60,672 nt of DNA from Bacteroidota bacterium (GCA_013288555.1 JABDBQ010000013.1:1-60672); one strand, 5' to 3'. Shown: positions 9,336 to 17,596, counted from the stretch's first letter. Translations and numbers: made by a program. Notes: a model not told the origin generated them from the letters alone.

Positions 9336-9363
9336 CAAAGATACCAAACAATACCAAACCCAA
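9336..9363 (-). promoter_or_regulatory. Promoter of rnpA-yidD-ctp
   Basis: On the minus strand TTG (9363-9361), a 17-nt spacer, then TATCTTTG (9343-9336). It lies in the rpmH-rnpA gap, about 30 nt before the rnpA ATG. Confidence 0.55.
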
Positions 9364-9409
9364 CGAATTGGGTTAATTGGAAAATCAGTAAAAAACAGGA
9401 ATTGGGAAA

Positions 9410-9568
9410 CTAGCGTTTGTGCATTTTATCGTCGGAAACGCTAAGCCTTGAGCGGCCTTTTGCCCTTCTGCGTGCCAATACGGCCCTGCCACCTGCGGTA
9501 CTCATGCGTTCGCGGAAGCCATGTTTGTTTCTGCGTTTACGGTTACTTGGTTGATATGTCCTTTTCAT
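9410..9568 (-). CDS. rpmH: 50S ribosomal protein L34
   Basis: This is the 52-residue ribosomal protein bL34, starting [18 protein letters not shown] and carrying the [19 protein letters not shown] motif, which is unmistakable. The start is ATG 9568; the eight codons upstream in frame are not part of the family. It is first in the rpmH-rnpA-yidD-ctp order on this strand. Confidence 0.97.
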   Translation of the reverse strand: MKRTYQPSNRKRRNKHGFRERMSTAGGRAVLARRRAKGRSRLSVSDDKMHKR

Positions 9569-9589
9569 CCTACGATAAATTTTGAGGGG

Positions 9590-9620
9590 CAAAGGTAAGA
9601 AAAGGAATTGAAATTACAAA
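9590..9620 (-). promoter_or_regulatory. Promoter of rpmH
   Basis: On the minus strand TTTG (9620-9617), a spacer of exactly 19 nt, then TACCTTTG (9597-9590). Both boxes match the Bacteroidota consensus, and the start would lie about 15 nt before the ATG. Confidence 0.75.
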
Positions 9621-9639
9621 TGGTAGCGGGAAAAGATTT

Positions 9640-10332
9640 TTAGGTTATTGCAAATTTCGCACGCATCTGTTTATTGGCATTTTTTAAAATAGGCTTCCCA
9701 TGCCCAAAAATGGCTTTATCGAAGTCAAAAGATGCTGCTTTTTGTATGCTTTTGATTCCCAGTTCCCTGTCTTCATAAACGGTACTCAGTCCCAGTCCCA
9801 TCATATTTGAGCAGATATCTGCAGCAATCAGCAAACCTTCATTTTTAATGAGAAGGGCCACGTGGCCTTTGCTGTGCCCTGGAGTATGTATTACTTCTAT
9901 TCCTCCGGCAATGGGAATAATATCTTTGTCTTCAATGGTTGTATCCACTTCAAAAGCGTCAATTTCGTTTTTGCTCGATTTGATAAACATCCTGAAAACA
10001 ATCCAATTGGCCAATCCCGGTGAGAGAACATGCGGTAGTCTTCCGGCGATACCCTGTTTAATGAGATGGGCATCTTCGTAATGGGCATAAACGGGAATAT
10101 TGAGTTTTGTTTTGATTTCATATGCACTACCTGCGTGATCAGGATGGCTATGGGTTAATATTATTTGTTTAAGCTCATTCGGGTTTTTGCCACTTTTTTT
10201 TATTGATTCAAAAATTTTAAAAGTCGAATTTTTATATCCTGTATCTACCAGGGTTAATCCATTATCTTCAATTAAAAAAGCATTTACAGCTCCAAGTGGA
10301 ATCTGGTAAACATTGTCTGAGATTTGTTGCAT
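9640..10332 (-). CDS. MBL-fold metallo-hydrolase
   Basis: This 230-residue metallo-beta-lactamase fold protein has the metal site HSHPDHAG (about residue 61), a later His in TPGHSKGHVALL, an Asp in AADIC and a C-terminal His in IFGHGKPI. These supply a complete binuclear metal site, so it should be an active hydrolase, probably of a thioester, lactone or glyoxalase II-type substrate. It stands 70 nt after the HxlR regulator gene on the same strand. The substrate is not predictable. Confidence 0.85.
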   Translation of the reverse strand: MQQISDNVYQIPLGAVNAFLIEDNGLTLVDTGYKNSTFKIFESIKKSGKNPNELKQIILTHSHPDHAGSAYEIKTKLNIPVYAHYEDAHLIKQGIAGRLPHVLSPGLANWIVFRMFIKSSKNEIDAFEVDTTIEDKDIIPIAGGIEVIHTPGHSKGHVALLIKNEGLLIAADICSNMMGLGLSTVYEDRELGIKSIQKAASFDFDKAIFGHGKPILKNANKQMRAKFAIT

Positions 10333-10402
10333 GATATGCAGAATTTTATTTGCGGCTGCAATATCCGCAATCTATATCAAATACTTATTAAATTCTTCAA
10401 AA

Positions 10403-10831
10403 TCAAGCCAGCAGATATTTATTCTTTTTAAGGTCTTCAAGTATCTGATTCAGGAAAGCATCACGATCTATTCTTGCCTTTTCTGCCGTTGCTTTTGGGA
10501 CCCTGGTGTCAGGATCGTAGACGGCACTCCACTTCATCATTTCTATCAGGACCGGCAGTAGGTCAATACCTTTTTTTGTGAGTCTGTAAATGAATCTTGA
10601 ACCTTTTTCGGGGTCTTTTTCTTTTGAAATAATATTTTCCTCTTCCAACAATACCAGTCGGCTGGCTAAGATATTTGTTGCTATTTTTTCATCTGAGTTT
10701 GCAAATTCCCCGTAGGTTTTCTTTCCTTTCAGTAGCAGATCACGAATGACCAGGAATGTCCATTTATCCCCGAATATATCAAGGACGTAGCTTATCGGAC
10801 AATCAGAACGTCTTTCTTTTTTAACTGCCAT
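10403..10831 (-). CDS. HxlR family transcriptional regulator
   Basis: This is a 142-residue winged-helix DNA-binding protein of the HxlR/MarR-like type. Near the N-terminus SDCPISYVLDIFGDKWT contains the family's conserved Cys, used for redox or electrophile sensing in several members. The recognition part includes ATNILASRLVLLEEENII and the wing GSRFIYRLTKKG. I chose ATG 10831 (MAVKKERRSDCP) because residues upstream are not family-like. It is divergent from the 10948-11618 gene pair and probably controls it and itself. Confidence 0.9.
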   Translation of the reverse strand: MAVKKERRSDCPISYVLDIFGDKWTFLVIRDLLLKGKKTYGEFANSDEKIATNILASRLVLLEEENIISKEKDPEKGSRFIYRLTKKGIDLLPVLIEMMKWSAVYDPDTRVPKATAEKARIDRDAFLNQILEDLKKNKYLLA

Positions 10832-10842
10832 AAAAATATTTG

Positions 10843-10883
10843 CAAATTTACTTGCATTTCGCAAGCAATGTGTGTTATCTTTG
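10843..10883. promoter_or_regulatory. Divergent promoters with a palindromic operator
   Basis: For the plus strand TATCTTTG is at 10876-10883 with TTGC 20 nt upstream. For the minus strand TAAATTTG is at 10850-10843. Between them lies the palindrome CTTGC-atttc-GCAAG (10851-10865), covering the plus-strand -33 region. This is a good candidate operator for the HxlR protein encoded next door. Confidence 0.5.
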
Positions 10884-10947
10884 GAACGACAAAAATAAAG
10901 CAAGTTAACCTATATCTTTAAAACGTTCACAACTAAAAAACTAAACA

Positions 10948-11205
10948 ATGAAAAAACCATGGCTCGCAGCAATTCTAAACCTTCTCTTTTTTGGCGCCGG
11001 TTATATTTATAATGGCAAACGTGTCTGGCTCGGTGTCGCCATGATTGTGTCATGGATACTGATTCGTATCGGTGAGATATCTATTTATCTGACAGACCTC
11101 GTATTTCACAAGTGGCTGGTACTATTTATCGGCATAATTGTGATGCAATTGAGTCTTACAGTAGATGCATATAATGAAGCAAAAGCAATAAATAACTCAA
11201 AATAA
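10948..11205 (+). CDS. Small TM2-like membrane protein
   Basis: This 85-residue protein has a Lys-rich start (MKKPWLAAILNLLFFGAGYI), then YNGKRVWLG and two further hydrophobic segments. The N-terminal pattern of a helix with G-x-G-Y-x-Y-N-G/K resembles TM2-type membrane proteins. It is followed 2 nt later by the OsmC-like gene, so the two are cotranscribed. Function unknown. Confidence 0.65.
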   Translation: MKKPWLAAILNLLFFGAGYIYNGKRVWLGVAMIVSWILIRIGEISIYLTDLVFHKWLVLFIGIIVMQLSLTVDAYNEAKAINNSK

Positions 11206-11207
11206 CA

Positions 11208-11618
11208 ATGGAATCAATTCTCACAATATATCAGGGCGACTTGCGTACGCAGGCAACACATTTAGAATCAGGTTATCAACTCATTACAGATGTTCCGAAA
11301 GAGCATGGTGGCCAGGGAGAAACATTCACGCCAACTGATCTTTTTGTCGCTTCATTGGTAAGCAGCATGGTATCTGTAATGGGTGGCGTTGCCAGGAAAC
11401 CTGAATTCAATGGAAATATTGATGGCCTACGAGTTAGAACTACTAAATCCATGCGGCAAAACCCTCATTCTGTAGCAGAAATCGTGGTAGAATTTGATAT
11501 GCCTAAAAACAATTATAGTGACGTACAAAAGCAGGCACTTGAAGCCGCAGCACGAAATTCGCAGGTAAGCAAAAGCCTGAATGATGATCTGAAGCAGACG
11601 CTGATATTTAATTATTGA
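11208..11618 (+). CDS. OsmC-fold protein lacking both catalytic cysteines
   Basis: This 136-residue protein has the full OsmC/Ohr fold layout (GGQGETFTPTDLFVASL, then a central helix, then ALEAAARN near the end). OsmC and Ohr are peroxidases using two Cys. Here the peroxidatic position reads LVSSMVSVMGG, with Ser53 where Cys is expected. The second site reads NSQVSKSL, with Ser118-Gln119 in place of Cys-Pro. Codons AGC and TCG confirm both. So it is probably not a thiol peroxidase. It is translationally coupled (2-nt gap) to the membrane protein upstream and lies opposite an HxlR regulator. Confidence 0.85.
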   Translation: MESILTIYQGDLRTQATHLESGYQLITDVPKEHGGQGETFTPTDLFVASLVSSMVSVMGGVARKPEFNGNIDGLRVRTTKSMRQNPHSVAEIVVEFDMPKNNYSDVQKQALEAAARNSQVSKSLNDDLKQTLIFNY

Positions 11619-11637
11619 AACAAATCGATGGACTAGG

Positions 11638-12498
11638 CTATATGTGTGGAAAACCGGGTTTGTTATGGCGATGCCCGTATCTCCATTTACCTGTATTTAC
11701 GTATCCAGACCCGCCCCAAACCAAAAAATTATAACGCAACGTAATACTAACACTTCTGTTGTAGTTACCGGCTGCTATCCGATAGAAATAGTCGGTTTCT
11801 CCATAACCCGGTGATTCGTTGTTCTTTTGGTTTATATAATATTGGGGGAATATCGGGATAAACCCTGAGTTGTATAAAACAGAAGCTGAAAAAATATCAT
11901 TGAACCGATATTCGTAACCTAAAATCAATCCCAAATCAAACTGGTTGTAAGGGATGTTGGCGTCTATATTGTCAAGTGTATTACTGTTTGTGTTGTCAAC
12001 GCCGCCTGTGCGGTATCCAATTAAGAAAATAGCACTGTTGCCAATCTGACCTGAGCCTCTTATACCTGCCAAAAGAGTTGAATGATTGGTTAGGTTATAT
12101 TTCACCGTAATTGGAACAGTAACATATCGTGCCCTGGTCACGATATGATCATTGTACCATGTAGTATCAGGTGTTGTATATGTGCGAAAGGAATACCCGT
12201 ATCGGAGATACTTTGCATCATATTCCATAAAACCAAGTCCAAACTCAACCTGCCATTTAGGGCTGACATAAAACTGACCATAGACCCCAATAAGTGGGGA
12301 AATACCGTAAGCTGCCGTATTGCCTTCAATACCGTTTTTGGTATTATAAGAATTGTTGAAACCTACATAAACTCCTACTGATGAAAGCCGTGGATCCTTC
12401 AGGCTGTCATTCTTAGTGCCTCCTCCAAAATTGTCATTTGTCTGACAAATTCCACGTATTGTCATCAGGGAAAAAATCATTATCAAGGCTGTTTTCAT
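11638..12498 (-). CDS. Outer-membrane beta-barrel protein
   Basis: This 286-residue protein has a signal peptide (MKTALIMIFSLMTIRGICQ) and then alternating hydrophobic/polar strands typical of the PorT/outer membrane beta-barrel family: SVGVYVGFNNSYN, WQVEFGLGFMEYDA, VPITVKYNLTNHSTLLAGI, SVSITLRYNFLVWGG. It has an even spread of aromatic residues at strand ends. It does not end in the terminal Phe typical of proteobacterial porins. Its role in the outer membrane is unknown. Confidence 0.65.
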   Translation of the reverse strand: MKTALIMIFSLMTIRGICQTNDNFGGGTKNDSLKDPRLSSVGVYVGFNNSYNTKNGIEGNTAAYGISPLIGVYGQFYVSPKWQVEFGLGFMEYDAKYLRYGYSFRTYTTPDTTWYNDHIVTRARYVTVPITVKYNLTNHSTLLAGIRGSGQIGNSAIFLIGYRTGGVDNTNSNTLDNIDANIPYNQFDLGLILGYEYRFNDIFSASVLYNSGFIPIFPQYYINQKNNESPGYGETDYFYRIAAGNYNRSVSITLRYNFLVWGGSGYVNTGKWRYGHRHNKPGFPHI

Positions 12499-12712
12499 GG
12501 CTATTTACTGATTTTATGATAAAACGCAGATCAGCACTAAATTTATATAAGACTGAATAAATTTTAGTTATAGAGAAAGAGGCAACGCAAGCCTTATCCT
12601 TTCATGAAAGCTGTATTGTATTTAATAATTTTCAAAAATAAAACCCTTCTTGTCCTTTTCTTAAAAGTTCATCCGTCATAATGCAGAACTAAAAATTTAA
12701 AAGCAAAACATT

Positions 12713-13393
12713 ATGAATCAGGAAATGACATTTAACCTGCTCACAGTTTTGGGCAAGGTTAATCCCACGAGCGTAGAAGCAACCTGCGAACTACATAACC
12801 AAACGGCAGGAAATCCCGAAGGCGTAGCCGCCGCAAAATATCTGGGCGATTTTAGCCACATGACTTACATGCCAACAGACTATGCCGAATCTTTTAAGGG
12901 CGATCTTTTATTCCTTGACATCTGGAACAGTGTAGAGGGTCTTCAGAAATTCTTTAGCGATGAGCAGGTCCAGAGAGGAGCTAACATGATGTTCGCCAGC
13001 AGGGAAGCCATTGTTTGGAGTAAGCTTGATAACTTTTTGAATTACAATTTCCCAACGCCCACAGGTCACAATGATAAGATCGTAGGGCTCGTACTCGGAA
13101 CCGTCAATTCACTTGAAGAAGCTGCATCCATTCATAATAAAGCGAATGCCAGTCAGGCAAAAGCAGCCCGTGCTAATGGTCTCGTATCACATGAGTTTTA
13201 TTCAAGACTCGCAGCACCCGGTTCACCTGAAGTATTGGAAGTATTGGGTGTTGATATCTGGAATAGTCAGGAAGGAATGATGAAACATTATTACAGCCCT
13301 GAATTCCAGGAATCAGGATTATATGCAATGTTTAATGCAAAGCCTGCCTCTTCTACATGGGTTCACCCGAAGGGTAGCTGGGTGGAATGGTAG
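12713..13393 (+). CDS. Tandem dimeric alpha/beta-barrel (ABM-like) protein
   Basis: This 226-residue protein is built from two similar halves. Each half has VLG.VN, a helix, a strand ending in DIWNS.EG, and a F(S/Y)..E(V/F)Q segment followed by MFA/MFN. The repeats sit at about residues 10-110 and 122-222. Fused alpha+beta sandwich repeats like this form an intramolecular version of the usual ABM/EthD homodimer. It has no signal peptide, so it is cytosolic. Its substrate is unknown. A terminator follows 27 nt after the stop. Confidence 0.6.
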   Translation: MNQEMTFNLLTVLGKVNPTSVEATCELHNQTAGNPEGVAAAKYLGDFSHMTYMPTDYAESFKGDLLFLDIWNSVEGLQKFFSDEQVQRGANMMFASREAIVWSKLDNFLNYNFPTPTGHNDKIVGLVLGTVNSLEEAASIHNKANASQAKAARANGLVSHEFYSRLAAPGSPEVLEVLGVDIWNSQEGMMKHYYSPEFQESGLYAMFNAKPASSTWVHPKGSWVEW

Positions 13394-13419
13394 AAAATAA
13401 AACGATTGAATAAAAATGA

Positions 13420-13444
13420 AGCCTGGATTTTACCGGGCTTTTTT
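13420..13444 (+). terminator. Rho-independent terminator after the tandem barrel gene
   Basis: AGCCTGG-attttA-CCGGGCT (one G-T pair) forms a 7-bp stem followed by six T. Confidence 0.85.
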
Positions 13445-13495
13445 GTTCATGACTAGTATTATTTGGATTTATCTGACATTATGAACCTGTGAAAA

Positions 13496-13536
13496 GCTTT
13501 GCGCACTTTGCGATAAACTTTGCGTTCTTTGCGTGA
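13496..13536. repeat. CTTTGCG tandem-like intergenic repeat
   Basis: Four copies of CTTTGCG (one CTTTGCGC) occur within about 40 nt just before the 13549 gene. Short G/C-flanked TTTGCG clusters of this kind recur between genes in Bacteroidota. The copies do not form a TAnnTTTG box. Confidence 0.55.
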
Positions 13537-13548
13537 AAAGACAAAAGC

Positions 13549-13971
13549 ATGGAATCTAAATATCTATACCCAACCCGGGAAGCCGGAAGGGAATTTATTA
13601 CACGCGAAATTCAAGGCCCTGTGGTTATGCTTAACCAGCTCCGGTTCAGAGAAGTTGCAGATTATTCGACTGCACAGGACCTGGCTCCCGATGTCCCGAT
13701 TTCAGGTAGGGAAGCGTACAATTTATATGTCAGGCATACTTTGCCGTTCTTAAAAGAATCCGGCGGAGATATATTATTTTTTGGCAAGGGCGGTCATTTT
13801 CTTATCGGACCAGAAAATGAATATTGGGATGCCGTAATGTTAATCCGACAGCAAAGCGTGAGCAGTTTTCTGGCTTTTGAGCAGAACGAAGAATATATGG
13901 AAATCATCGGGCACAGAACTGCAGCATTGATCGATTCAAGATTATTACCTGTGGAAGAGACAAAATTATAA
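13549..13971 (+). CDS. DUF1330-like dimeric alpha/beta-barrel protein
   Basis: This 140-residue protein has the DUF1330 pattern: GPVVMLNQLRFRE as first strand, then a helix with YNLYVRHTLPFLKESGGDILFFGKG, then DAVMLIRQQSVSSFLAF and EEYMEIIGHRTAALIDSRLLP. These small proteins form dimers related to the ABM/EthD fold. It lacks a signal peptide. Its chemistry is unknown. The preceding gene has a related fold, so this may be a small local group of such proteins. Confidence 0.65.
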   Translation: MESKYLYPTREAGREFITREIQGPVVMLNQLRFREVADYSTAQDLAPDVPISGREAYNLYVRHTLPFLKESGGDILFFGKGGHFLIGPENEYWDAVMLIRQQSVSSFLAFEQNEEYMEIIGHRTAALIDSRLLPVEETKL

Positions 13972-13991
13972 TTTCGAGTTCTCAACTTTTC

Positions 13992-13999
13992 TATCTTTG
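13992..13999 (+). promoter_or_regulatory. -7 box directly in front of the class V aminotransferase
   Basis: TATCTTTG ends 5 nt before the ATG at 14005, the same spacing as at lpdA. It implies a leaderless or nearly leaderless transcript. Confidence 0.5.
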
Positions 14000-14004
14000 T
14001 CTTC

Positions 14005-15267
14005 ATGGACAAGCGAACATTTATAAAAACATCTGCTCTTCTGGGTCTTGGAACTTTTGTGGGTTTTGATGCCCTGTGTAAACTCATGGAATCTGTTTCA
14101 CATATTCCTGCCAAAGAATTAGCTGCAAGCGAAGATTTCTGGCAAAAGATTCGGGGCGGTTATAAATTAACAGATGATTATATAAACCTCGAGAATGGAT
14201 ATTACTGCATTCAGCCGCAAGTGGTTCTCGATGCATTTATAGCACATGTCAAAGACATCAATATGCAGGGTGCTCATTATATGCGCACTGTCCAGGTTGA
14301 AAACAAAAACAAAATGGCTGCAAAGCTGGCGGATCTTGCAGGATGCAATAAAGATGAACTTATTATTACCCGCAATACCACAGAATCTCTCGATATGATC
14401 ATTAGTGGTATGCATTGGGAACCTGGGGATGAGGCAATTATGGCTGTACACGATTATGGAGCCATGCTTGATATGTTCGGCCAGGTGAGCAAGCGCTACG
14501 GGACGACAAACAGGATATTAACTGTTCCTATGCATCCAAAATCAGATGAGGAAATTGTGGAGCTCTATACCAATGCCATCACCCCGAAAACCAAACTGCT
14601 GATGGTTTGCCACATGATCAATATCACCGGACAAATATTGCCGGTGCGTAAGATATGCGATATGGCTCATAGTAAAGGGGTACCGGTTATGGTAGATGGC
14701 GCACATGCTTTTGCACATATCAATTTTAAGATATCAGACCTGAATTGTGACTATTACGGTGTAAGCCTGCATAAATGGTTAAGCGTACCGCTCGGGACTG
14801 GTTTTCTTTATGTTAAGAAGGAAAATATTTCTAAAATATGGCCATTATTTCCCGAAGAAGGACATGATATGAACGATATTGCAAGACTGAACCATACAGG
14901 GACCATTCCTGTTTTTACGGATTTGTCTATTGCCGATGCCATTGATTATTATAATGTTATTGGAGCTCAACGAAAAGAAGACAGGCTGCGCTACCTTCAA
15001 AACCACTGGACAAATAAAGTGAGAGGAATTCCAAACATTATCATCAATACACCTGAAGACCCAACGCGTTCCTGCGCTATCGCCAATGTGGGTATCAAAA
15101 ACATGAAGCCAGCTGATATGGCCGATATACTTCTAAAAAAATACGGGATATACACGGTAGCTATTGATAATAAAGGCGTTCAGGGATGCAGAATAACACC
15201 TAATGTATATACCAGTACAGGAGAATTAGATGCTTTGGTTGGAGCGTTGAAAGAGATGGCTTCGTAG
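14005..15267 (+). CDS. Class V aminotransferase with Tat-like export signal
   Basis: This 420-residue PLP enzyme is of the isopenicillin N epimerase / cysteine desulfurase-like type. The PLP Lys is in GVSLHKWLSVPLGTG and the cofactor Asp in VMVDGAHAFAHI; RNTTESLDMI forms the phosphate pocket. The N-terminus MDKRTFIKTSALLGLGTFVGF resembles a Tat signal with KR in place of RR, common in Bacteroidota proteins. It would imply a periplasmic enzyme unless the helix is retained as an anchor. The substrate is unknown. Confidence 0.85.
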   Translation: MDKRTFIKTSALLGLGTFVGFDALCKLMESVSHIPAKELAASEDFWQKIRGGYKLTDDYINLENGYYCIQPQVVLDAFIAHVKDINMQGAHYMRTVQVENKNKMAAKLADLAGCNKDELIITRNTTESLDMIISGMHWEPGDEAIMAVHDYGAMLDMFGQVSKRYGTTNRILTVPMHPKSDEEIVELYTNAITPKTKLLMVCHMINITGQILPVRKICDMAHSKGVPVMVDGAHAFAHINFKISDLNCDYYGVSLHKWLSVPLGTGFLYVKKENISKIWPLFPEEGHDMNDIARLNHTGTIPVFTDLSIADAIDYYNVIGAQRKEDRLRYLQNHWTNKVRGIPNIIINTPEDPTRSCAIANVGIKNMKPADMADILLKKYGIYTVAIDNKGVQGCRITPNVYTSTGELDALVGALKEMAS

Positions 15268-15270
15268 TGT

Positions 15271-16023
15271 TTAATAAATATAGTTCCCTGGGTCATAATA
15301 ATCCCTGGGGTCGTACCTGATGAAAAAGCTATTGTTGCTTTTGTAAGGATCCCCGTTAATCCATTCCCCCTGAGGATCAAGATAGTCATTAACATCCATA
15401 TCCTGCACTTTTGAGACCCAGAATTGCTGATCAAGATAGAACTGGCTGTTGAATTTTGAATCGTAAGAAAGAGTAAGATAGTTCCTGAAAATCAAAGGTG
15501 TATTGGCAAGTGTAAAATCAGTCTCATAAACTTTGAATGAATCGGATTTCAAGTGATGGCTGATTTTTATTGTGGGTTTCAAACGGTTGAAATGGAACTT
15601 CATTGGAATGGCTATTAAATTAGCTGGTATAGCATTATAATAGGCCGATTTGGTTATTGATGTTCGTGGTGGAATGTTAGAATACCTGTCTGTTTTTTCA
15701 ACGGTCTCCGTTTGATCATCGGGATTAAATTGAACTGTTTTTGAATCAGTCCAATCACAATACCGTGATGTGCCTTGTATATAAAATGATTGACCCCAAT
15801 CAATAAAAAGAGGTTTATCCAGTTTATTGTAAATAACCATGTTAAGATTCAATCCATCTGTATAATAATTATACTGAACCGTAAAACTATCATTGGAATA
15901 CAAAAATGTGGAAGTATCTAAACCCCGGGCATTGGATTTTATCGTAATAACCCTTGCATTTTGTACAAAACAGGACTGCAACCCCAGGACTGTTAATATC
16001 GGTAAGACTTTCAGTATTTTCAT
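15271..16023 (-). CDS. Lipoprotein of unknown function
   Basis: This 250-residue protein starts MKILKVLPILTVLGLQSC, a lipoprotein signal with Cys18. The rest is rich in Tyr, Asn and Ser, with beta-type strands (FTVQYNYYTDGLNLNMVIYN, a 20-residue example) and the tail RYDPRDYYDPGNYIY. I recognise no domain. It converges on the aminotransferase gene with only 3 nt between the stops. Confidence 0.6.
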   Translation of the reverse strand: MKILKVLPILTVLGLQSCFVQNARVITIKSNARGLDTSTFLYSNDSFTVQYNYYTDGLNLNMVIYNKLDKPLFIDWGQSFYIQGTSRYCDWTDSKTVQFNPDDQTETVEKTDRYSNIPPRTSITKSAYYNAIPANLIAIPMKFHFNRLKPTIKISHHLKSDSFKVYETDFTLANTPLIFRNYLTLSYDSKFNSQFYLDQQFWVSKVQDMDVNDYLDPQGEWINGDPYKSNNSFFIRYDPRDYYDPGNYIY

Positions 16024-16536
16024 TTCCGGTTATTATTTGGTCTGTAAATCAAATGACAATTTTTATGCCATGGATTGTCAGGGTGCTGAAACATGGAGGG
16101 ATAACTATTGGATGTATTGGTTAATGTGCTGAAGGAATGGAAAGTTTGTTGAAACGAATCGCTGCATTATCCTCAGTATCACCAATGTTCCTTCTCCTTA
16201 GGGTGTACATTTTTAGTGTTTTTTTCGTTATTTTTAAGTATATAATTGATTGTCAATTACATAAGTGTTCATCTGGGTATACATTTTTACCAAAATGCAT
16301 GCACTTTATCATTTAATATAACATAATAACCATAATATCAGGTATATAAATGAACATAAGGAATGATGCTTTTTATGAATATTTATATGAAAACAATAGA
16401 TAAAGAACAGATCCCTTTAAGCTGAACAAAGTGGAGATTTTAATTGACAAATATCATGCCAAAATGGCAAATATGTTGTAGTTGTTCCAGAGGTGCCAAT
16501 AAGATTCTTGTAAGTGTCCATATTGCACCAATTCCT
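16024..16536. other. AT-rich intergenic stretch
   Basis: There is no convincing gene here. An imperfect 16-nt direct repeat (GGGTGTACATTTTTAG at 16201, GGGTATACATTTTTAC at 16275) and a small hairpin TGCCA-aaa-TGGCA near 16457 are the only structures I see. Confidence 0.5.
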
Positions 16537-16544
16537 TATATTTG
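16537..16544 (+). promoter_or_regulatory. -7 box of the aspartic protease gene
   Basis: TATATTTG matches TAnnTTTG and lies 29 nt before the ATG at 16574. I see no clear -33 box. Confidence 0.4.
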
Positions 16545-16573
16545 TCCTAAACAAATCAAAAACAATCATATAC

Positions 16574-17596
16574 ATGCGCATTAAATATGCATTATTCCTC
16601 TCCCTGGCTTTGCCATTGTTTTTTGGTTTCGCCACCAGAAAAAATAAACCCGCATCAGATTCGGGAAAAGCCGTTCTTATCCCTACCTCTTTTATGAATG
16701 GTGAAAGATTTTATATCAAAATGAAGTCTGCAAAGGGAGATACGCTATTGGGTTTTTGTGATACGGGCGGCGGATCATGTTTTATGATGCAGCCAACTAT
16801 TGATAAGCTGGCACTGAAACCGTTGGTAAAGACGGGGCATATCAGGGGAATATTTAAAATGAAATTTATTAATTTTCATGACCTTATCGCTGATGCAAAT
16901 ATTCCTGCTCCGATTGCACGGCCCGGCTTCGTTTTAAAATATCATTCCAAACCCGTTGCCGACTCCTATTTCATGGTATTGCCTATGGATAAGGAAATGC
17001 AGTTTTTTATCCAGACCATGCCGCTTGATATCTTCCTGGGCCAGAATTATTTTATGGGAAAATCATGGACTATCGACTATATCCACAGGCAGTTATGGGC
17101 CAATACCCCCCTTGCAGCCAATGACGCAAATGTTCAGAAGATAGGCTTTAAAAAGAACGAAAAAGGCGAGGCCATTTTTGGGCATCCAAGCACATCCATA
17201 GAAGTGGATGGTGAACAGATTGATGTGCTGTTTGATACGGGGGCCACCATCATTCTCTCTGAGGACGGGAAAAAAGCATTGAATACTTCTCAAAAGACCA
17301 TAGGAGGTTCATTTCTTGCCAAATCCGTATTTGACAAATGGCATGCCGCACATCCTGATTGGAAAATATATACCAAAGCGGACAGGAATGCCGATATTAT
17401 CGAAGTACCCAAAATAAAGATAGGGCAGCATGAAGTTGGCCCTGTGCTATTTGCGGAACGTCCTGACGAAGCATGGTCTAAATACATGATTGGTTCTATG
17501 GACAAAGTAGTAAAAGGCGCCATTGGCGGCTCAGGTCTTAAATACCTGAAAGTGACCATTGATTACAATTCGGAGTTGATCAGGTATGAGAAGTAA
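16574..17596 (+). CDS. Secreted retropepsin-like aspartic protease with two DTG motifs
   Basis: This 340-residue protein has a signal peptide (MRIKYALFLSLALPLFFGFA). Two copies of an aspartic-protease half-domain follow. Half 1 has LGFCDTGGGSCF (D63) and ends with FLGQNYFMGKSWTIDY. Half 2 has VLFDTGATIILS (D221) and ends with GAIGGSGLKYLKVTIDY. The matched DTG and TIDY motifs point to internal duplication, so one chain could supply both catalytic Asp residues as pepsin does. Bacterial clan AA proteins usually carry one motif per chain. I chose ATG 16574 because the upstream codons break the signal peptide. Confidence 0.8.
   Translation: MRIKYALFLSLALPLFFGFATRKNKPASDSGKAVLIPTSFMNGERFYIKMKSAKGDTLLGFCDTGGGSCFMMQPTIDKLALKPLVKTGHIRGIFKMKFINFHDLIADANIPAPIARPGFVLKYHSKPVADSYFMVLPMDKEMQFFIQTMPLDIFLGQNYFMGKSWTIDYIHRQLWANTPLAANDANVQKIGFKKNEKGEAIFGHPSTSIEVDGEQIDVLFDTGATIILSEDGKKALNTSQKTIGGSFLAKSVFDKWHAAHPDWKIYTKADRNADIIEVPKIKIGQHEVGPVLFAERPDEAWSKYMIGSMDKVVKGAIGGSGLKYLKVTIDYNSELIRYEK

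Noticed and set aside
16417..16635. Minus-strand frame in the spacer before the aspartic protease gene
   Set aside because: It overlaps the start of the protease gene and its signal peptide, and has no recognisable family.
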